The notes beneath the pieces are model-generated. The model had not been told where the DNA came from and searched no databases. It was given only the letters and a program-made list of their open reading frames with translations. DNA of 9,555 nt from Candidatus Sifarchaeum marinoarchaea (lineage in GTDB: Archaea; Asgardarchaeota; Sifarchaeia; Borrarchaeales; Borrarchaeaceae): the NCBI GenBank assembly GCA_016294985.1, contig JAECRW010000054.1:1-9555 (forward strand), in the 5' to 3' direction. Numbering within the stretch: position 1 is the first letter of the stretch; each line of letters starts with the position of its first letter. A program made the position numbers and the translations under genes. This document shows positions 5,859 through 9,555 of this stretch, in pieces.

Positions 5859-6992
5859 ATGATTGAGAATATTGCACGGAGAGCATTGGATACTCTCGAA
5901 CCATACGAGATTGAAATAAGCAATTTAGATGTTGTAAAACAATTTGCACCTGGACTAAAGCCATCAGATGTGTTAAGATTTGATCTCAATACTAATCCGT
6001 ATATGCCAAAACCTGTTCTTGAAAAATTAGCTCAAAAAGTCGCAACGCTAGATGTAAACGAATACCCTGATGCCACTTACATTTCCGTAAGAGAAGGTCT
6101 GGTAAAATATCTTACCAGATTCGGTGTGACTGTTGATGCAGAAAATATTATGATCACGAATGGTGCTGATGAAGCGCTCGATCATGTTACCAAATGCTTC
6201 ATCGATGAACACGCCACTTCAATTCTTCCGCAACCGACCTATGCAATGTTCAAGGTACTCACCGAGATTTGTGGCGGAAAAACCTTTGCTATCCCTAGAA
6301 AAGGAGATTTTTCCATAGACGTTGACCTAATAAAGAAAAATATTAGTCCTGAAACTAAATTGCTCTTTGTATGTTCACCAAATAACCCTACTGGCAATAC
6401 TACACCTAATTCAGATATAGAGGACTTACTAAAAAAAGAGGATATTGTTGTCATGGTTGATGAAGCTTATGGAGAATTTGCTAAGGAAAATGGCAAAGAA
6501 AGCGCTTTAGAACTTCTTAGCGATCATGATAACTTAATTGTAGTCAAAACATTCTCAAAAGCATTTGGAATGGCAGGCGTACGGGTTGGATACATAATCA
6601 CCAACTCCAAAATTATGAATCTTCTTAACAAAATACGATTTCCGAATTCTGTTGGAACAATTCCCGTAGAAATAGCTAATTTAGCGCTGGAAAACGTTGA
6701 TTGGATGCTTTCTGTGATAAAAAAACTCGTTTCTGAACGAAAAAGACTGGCAAAAGAATTATCAGTATTTCCAGAGTTTGGTATCTTTCCTTCCTCAACA
6801 AATTTCTTACTTATTGAAGTTTCAAGCGATTGGGATTCAGAGAACATAATGTTGGAGCTAATGAAACGCGGTATAGTGATAAGATCTTACCAAAACCCAT
6901 ATATGAAAAATCACTTACGAATAACTATCCGCTCGCCTGACCAGAATGATAAACTGTTGAAAAACCTAAAGGAAATTATGCAGAACTCCTGA
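5859..6992 (+). CDS. HisC-like class I/II PLP aminotransferase
   Basis: A cytosolic fold-type I PLP enzyme of 377 residues. I prefer ATG 5859 because TGAGTGAT (5847-5854) is a fair SD for it; a GTG at 5850 would add three residues but lies inside that SD. Seen: NGADEAL (101-107), PTYAMF (126-131), SPNNPTGN (173-180), VDEAYGEF (200-207) with the pyridine-binding Asp201, TFSKAFGMAG (231-240) with the PLP Lys234, GVRVGY, and the substrate carboxylate Arg354 in LRITI. These match histidinol-phosphate aminotransferase, which makes histidinol phosphate from imidazole acetol phosphate and glutamate. However, the N-terminal substrate motif reads NTNPYMP rather than NENPYGP, and no other his gene is visible, so a different amino donor or acceptor is possible. 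It is divergent from the ECF S gene. Confidence 0.88.
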   Translation: MIENIARRALDTLEPYEIEISNLDVVKQFAPGLKPSDVLRFDLNTNPYMPKPVLEKLAQKVATLDVNEYPDATYISVREGLVKYLTRFGVTVDAENIMITNGADEALDHVTKCFIDEHATSILPQPTYAMFKVLTEICGGKTFAIPRKGDFSIDVDLIKKNISPETKLLFVCSPNNPTGNTTPNSDIEDLLKKEDIVVMVDEAYGEFAKENGKESALELLSDHDNLIVVKTFSKAFGMAGVRVGYIITNSKIMNLLNKIRFPNSVGTIPVEIANLALENVDWMLSVIKKLVSERKRLAKELSVFPEFGIFPSSTNFLLIEVSSDWDSENIMLELMKRGIVIRSYQNPYMKNHLRITIRSPDQNDKLLKNLKEIMQNS

Positions 6993-7089
6993 TCAGCAAT
7001 ATAACCACGTTTTATCTTCAAATTTGTCAAAATTACTGTTACTCCTAATCTTGTAGTTTACGGTATACGAAAAAAATAGATTTGTGAAG

Positions 7090-7377
7090 TTAAAAGGTCA
7101 TTTCATTATTGTTTTGAAAGGATTCTTGCCAATCAATATTCCCATTTATATCATATTTTAAGAAAAATTCCTCTGTTTTTGTTTTTGAAGTTACATAGGC
7201 TCTGACGAGCCTTGAGGCATTTTGAACTATTACAGGTTGGTTTATGTGCTTAGAGATAGCAGTTTTAACAGCATCACTGAAATCTTCAGCTAATAAGGTT
7301 TGGGAGAAAAAACCCCAATTATTTTTCTCCAGAAGTTGTACATGGAAGGATTCTTCTATAGGTAGCCCCCCTGTCAC
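7090..7377 (-). CDS. Orphan 95-residue protein, probably leaderless with a GTG start
   Basis: I do not recognise the family. The product is soluble, with no signal peptide or membrane segment and no Cys. It alternates beta-like stretches (HVQLLEK, PVIVQNASRLVRAYVTS, FFLKYDINGNIDW) with one helix (LAEDFSDAVKTAISKHI), a layout typical of small alpha/beta folds. The frame is open upstream to 7471 but offers no ATG, GTG or TTG there, and no SD precedes GTG 7375-7377. A TATA box centred near 7403 lies about 26 nt before that GTG, so the transcript would begin at the start codon itself. Converges on the aminotransferase gene. The coding call rests on the promoter match and the plausible protein, not on homology. 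Confidence 0.5.
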   Translation of the reverse strand: MTGGLPIEESFHVQLLEKNNWGFFSQTLLAEDFSDAVKTAISKHINQPVIVQNASRLVRAYVTSKTKTEEFFLKYDINGNIDWQESFQNNNEMTF

Positions 7378-7398
7378 ATTTGAGGTTTTTTGTCGGAA

Positions 7399-7406
7399 TT
7401 TTATAT
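7399..7406 (-). promoter_or_regulatory. TATA box of the 95-residue gene
   Basis: On the minus strand ATATAAAA is centred about 26 nt upstream of GTG 7377, exactly the distance expected for a leaderless archaeal transcript. Confidence 0.5.
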
Positions 7407-7541
7407 GCAGGTAGAGAAAATGAATGTTGTAAGAACATATGCATGGTTCTGGATTATTAGATTTTCGGTTTCAGTGAAAAGTGGTCTTGGGTGCGCGTTT
7501 TATTTATTTAAGTGTAGAAAAAAATTGAAAAAAAAAGAATT

Positions 7542-7739
7542 CTAGGATACTACTGGTTTATCTCTTCTGATAATCAGCCAGATTATCAAACCAATTATCC
7601 CTGTAATCAGTACGATAATCAACCAAAGTACTCCGCTCTCTCCCCTACTTTCTGCATCTCTGTACACCCAGACTGCGATCAAAATTGCGATTATGAACCA
7701 TATAACGGCCGGTACCAACCACAATAAATAGTATTGCAA
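7542..7739 (-). CDS. Small two-helix membrane protein with a TTG start
   Basis: A 65-residue protein with two membrane helices (about residues 4-25 and 37-57). The loop V-Y-R-D-A-E-S-R-G (25-33) before the second helix and the tail I-I-R-R-D-K-P after it are typical of small archaeal membrane proteins with a PLDc_N-like helix pair (the segment that precedes cardiolipin-synthase-type domains); no catalytic domain follows. The start is TTG 7737-7739, supported by GTGAGG 8 nt upstream (7748-7753); there is no ATG anywhere in the frame. A TATA box at 7794-7801 gives a leader of about 32 nt. Function unknown; the membrane topology is clear and conservation of the loop suggests a real gene. Confidence 0.72.
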   Translation of the reverse strand: MQYYLLWLVPAVIWFIIAILIAVWVYRDAESRGESGVLWLIIVLITGIIGLIIWLIIRRDKPVVS

Positions 7740-7793
7740 CTTTTTTTCCTCACTTTGTTTTTTATGATTATTATATGAAAAACTTCTGTACTT

Positions 7794-7801
7794 CTATATA
7801 A
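7794..7801 (-). promoter_or_regulatory. TATA box of the 65-residue membrane protein gene
   Basis: TTATATAG on the minus strand predicts a start near 7772 and a 32-nt leader carrying the GTGAGG site. Confidence 0.45.
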
Positions 7802-7911
7802 GGCTTGTTCTTCTTGTTTTCATCTTAGAACACTCACTAGAAATTAAAAAGTCCTTCATTTCATTAAAGACACTAGAATCTTATGATGAAAATGAGTAAA
7901 AGATTATTGAT

Positions 7912-7926
7912 AGAAGTTTGAAAAAG
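7912..7926 (+). repeat. 15-bp dispersed repeat, copy 2
   Basis: Exact match of AGAAGTTTGAAAAAG to 4693-4707. Read on the minus strand this copy lies 26 nt after the stop of the four-helix protein and contains CTTTTTC, so it may serve as part of that gene's T-rich terminator. Confidence 0.35.
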
Positions 7927-7951
7927 AAAAGTGAAGATTTTTAGAACTCAC

Positions 7952-8347
7952 TTACAACTTCAAAGAACCAAGCCATCCGCCTATGAGTGACCAGAGAATC
8001 GCGAGTGGGTAAACTATGAGTACAGTTGAGGTTAAAAGATAGTTAACAAAATCCTGCTGAAGCATTACTCCCAAAACGCCGAAGTCCAGTAAAAAATTTA
8101 GTATCATAATTATTATCCCTATCAGTAGAGAATCTACCACCCATTGCGACATAGGTGTCCGATAGACAGCAAAACGGACGATAAGAACCACAAGTATCGT
8201 ATTAATGACCCCGGTTATTAATACACTGGTTAAATACATTTCGGGAGCATTTATTACAGCAAAACCCACTACCATGAATCCAATGATCCATGTGATGATA
8301 CCCAGTATTAGCCCATAGACAATATCGTTTGTTATTTTTACCACCAT
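7952..8347 (-). CDS. Four-helix membrane protein of unknown function
   Basis: A protein of about 131 residues with four predicted membrane helices (about 8-32, 38-60, 70-92, 103-126), short loops, and no signal for a catalytic domain. Loops contain Y62-R-T-P-M and D87-F-G. I do not recognise the family. Three starts are possible: TTG 8386, ATG 8359 and ATG 8347. The TATA box at 8393-8400 predicts a transcript start near 8370, which rules out TTG 8386. ATG 8347 is preferred because GGTGA, which matches the archaeal anti-SD, lies 3 nt upstream; ATG 8359 has no SD but would suit a short-leader transcript and adds four residues. The gene has its own promoter and likely its own T-rich end. Confidence 0.65.
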   Translation of the reverse strand: MVVKITNDIVYGLILGIITWIIGFMVVGFAVINAPEMYLTSVLITGVINTILVVLIVRFAVYRTPMSQWVVDSLLIGIIIMILNFLLDFGVLGVMLQQDFVNYLLTSTVLIVYPLAILWSLIGGWLGSLKL

Positions 8348-8392
8348 TTTCACCACCATTAATTTAGGTTTTATGGATTTCTTCAATTTAAA

Positions 8393-8400
8393 TTTATATA
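8393..8400 (-). promoter_or_regulatory. TATA box of the four-helix membrane protein gene
   Basis: TATATAAA on the minus strand is near the archaeal consensus, centred near 8396, which places the transcript start near 8370. Confidence 0.5.
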
Positions 8401-8446
8401 TTAGGGGCGAGATTGTTTCAGAACTGCTAAATTGGACGGTGAAAGT

Positions 8447-8467
8447 TTAAGGAAGATGTATCCTTAA
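8447..8467. repeat. Perfect 7-bp inverted repeat between two minus-strand genes
   Basis: TTAAGGA and TCCTTAA flank a 7-nt spacer. It lies 28 nt after the hydrolase stop and about 47 bp upstream of the next TATA box. No T-run follows on the minus strand, so an operator for the membrane protein gene or an mRNA 3' hairpin are both possible. Confidence 0.35.
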
Positions 8468-8495
8468 TCATTAGAATGTGTCAAGTGCTTTTAAC

Positions 8496-9548
8496 CTAAT
8501 CAGGATTCTCGAAAAATTGCGCAAGTACTGTAGCTGACTCGTCACTCCACGCCATTCCGATGTGACTGTGATCTTCCAATACAATAAATGCTCTGGCTTC
8601 GGGAGCTTGCTCAAATTGATTACGTGTTTCGTCAATATCAAATAATTTGTCCTTATCGCCGATGATAAGCATTACGGGGACATTATAATACATCCAGAAC
8701 ATTGTGGCGCTAGTGGCTGCCATGCCATTGACCATGGTCCATGTCCATTGGTTTACTCTAAGCGGGTCCTGCATAGCGGCATTGATAGTTTCATTGGCGA
8801 ATCTATGATTGAAGCCTACACAGTATACGTGGTCGTCGCCAGATATAGCCTTTTGGATGGCATAATCATGAACTAGCGCATAGGCATCATTTGTCTCTCG
8901 AATATGATTTGGGGCAAGATAATGATTATAAGGAGCAACGAGAGCGATGGAATCGACTACATCTGCTAAGTCTTTTTTCATAGTCTTATTGACGTATTCG
9001 ACAAAGTGAGAAATGCACCCACCTCCAGAACTGTGTCCCGCCAGGTGAAATGTAGCCTTTGGCCATTTTTTTCGTAAGTCCTCTAAATGAGCATTAAGAT
9101 CACGCGAAATCTGATCCGAGTCTAAACAATCACCAATCCTGCCGGGATAATAATTTGAATCGTCAACAGGGATTCTAGGAGTAAATGCTGGGTCATTGCA
9201 GTCCGTAGCTGACTTGCAAACAGAAAGGCCATGCCCTCGGGTGTCAATGATTCTAGTGAAAACTCCTCGTTTCGCCAGACCGTATCCCACTATAGCATAG
9301 CGTCCAGAATGAGACGTTGATCCTGGGATGTACACTAATATTGGGCCTTTGCCATTCCATCCTTCTGGAACGAACTCTCGATATGCTAAATTCAACCCTT
9401 CTTCTCCCTTCATAAATTTTGGTTCAGGACCAGAAGGAGTGCCTGATAGAATAATCTCAGTTTCCCAGTCTGTTAGAGTATACGGTGTTGGCGGTGCCTC
9501 CTCAATCATTTCTTCTAACGTACGTGAACGTTGGTTAAATAATGTCAT
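8496..9548 (-). CDS. Alpha/beta hydrolase (serine hydrolase, lipase/acylhydrolase-like)
   Basis: At least 350 residues of an alpha/beta hydrolase. Seen: oxyanion-hole region IPGSTSHSGRY (74-84), the strand-turn DTRGHGLS (102-109), nucleophile elbow GHSSG (171-175) with Ser173, acid loop GDKDKLFD (297-304) with Asp300 the likely acid, and His327 or His329 in EDHSHIGM as base. The layout matches the Hydrolase_4/monoglyceride lipase-type group; substrate is not evident. Between RGHG and the elbow is an unusually long insert (about 110-148) with Cys111, Cys117 and Cys141 and the run VDDSNYYPGRIGD. The region 205-285 forms the cap. No signal peptide, so cytosolic. ATG 9548 is only 7 nt from the window edge and the frame stays open to the edge, so the SD cannot be seen and the true start may lie further upstream. 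Confidence 0.88.
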   Translation of the reverse strand: MTLFNQRSRTLEEMIEEAPPTPYTLTDWETEIILSGTPSGPEPKFMKGEEGLNLAYREFVPEGWNGKGPILVYIPGSTSHSGRYAIVGYGLAKRGVFTRIIDTRGHGLSVCKSATDCNDPAFTPRIPVDDSNYYPGRIGDCLDSDQISRDLNAHLEDLRKKWPKATFHLAGHSSGGGCISHFVEYVNKTMKKDLADVVDSIALVAPYNHYLAPNHIRETNDAYALVHDYAIQKAISGDDHVYCVGFNHRFANETINAAMQDPLRVNQWTWTMVNGMAATSATMFWMYYNVPVMLIIGDKDKLFDIDETRNQFEQAPEARAFIVLEDHSHIGMAWSDESATVLAQFFENPD

Positions 9549-9555
9549 AGCGAAT

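Noticed and set aside
5859..6992. Threonine-phosphate decarboxylase (CobD) instead of a HisC-like enzyme, which would link it to cobalamin and ECF transport
   Set aside because: The N-terminal segment and the C-terminal LRITI-x-S-P-x-x-N pattern fit HisC better, and no other cobalamin gene is visible.
7420..7545. Plus-strand frame of 41 codons (MNVVRTYAWFW...) ending TAG at 7543-7545
   Set aside because: No clear SD, Lys-rich low-complexity tail from poly-A, and it covers the promoter of the 95-residue gene and overlaps the end of the 65-residue gene.

Overview
The window looks like a piece of a low-to-moderate GC archaeal chromosome, probably from an uncultivated anaerobe. Evidence: AT-rich TATA/BRE-like promoter elements sit about 26 nt before likely transcript starts; Shine-Dalgarno (SD) led genes and one apparently leaderless gene are mixed; T-run terminators are common; and a CCG-type iron-sulfur protein related to heterodisulfide reductases is present. 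No rRNA, tRNA or lineage marker is visible, so I would not name a phylum.

Left part (1-1880): the 3' end of a CCG-domain (HdrB/HdrD/GlpC-like) iron-sulfur protein on the plus strand converges on an ornithine cyclodeaminase/mu-crystallin family dehydrogenase on the minus strand. The latter has a clear promoter with a perfect 8-bp inverted repeat just upstream of its TATA box. A 57-residue small gene with a good SD follows on the plus strand (1622-1795).

Centre (1880-5858): a complete ECF (energy-coupling factor) importer, all on the minus strand and read right to left. The order is a membrane substrate-binding S component (5665-4859), a fused double ABC ATPase EcfA-EcfA' (4525-2789) and the transmembrane coupling subunit EcfT (2770-1880). 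The S gene ends in a perfect 11-bp hairpin terminator. The 333-bp gap before the ATPase gene contains a decayed second copy of the S gene's 3' end, a separate TATA box, and a small hairpin that puts the ATPase gene's SD in its loop. The ATPase and T genes are 18 nt apart and clearly co-transcribed. The substrate cannot be read from sequence; no vitamin biosynthesis gene lies beside the S gene.

Right part (5859-9555): a HisC-like PLP aminotransferase is divergent from the S gene. After it come four minus-strand genes: an orphan 95-residue protein that looks leaderless with a GTG start, a 65-residue two-helix membrane protein with a TTG start, a roughly 131-residue four-helix membrane protein, and an alpha/beta hydrolase with a GHSSG nucleophile elbow that reaches the window edge. 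Each of the three small genes has its own TATA box, so this part is a set of single-gene units rather than an operon.

I found no CRISPR, insertion sequence, integrase, toxin-antitoxin or defence module. The most unusual structure is the ECF locus: the relic S-gene fragment inside the likely 5' leader of the ATPase gene, and the split between the terminated S unit and the A-T unit.
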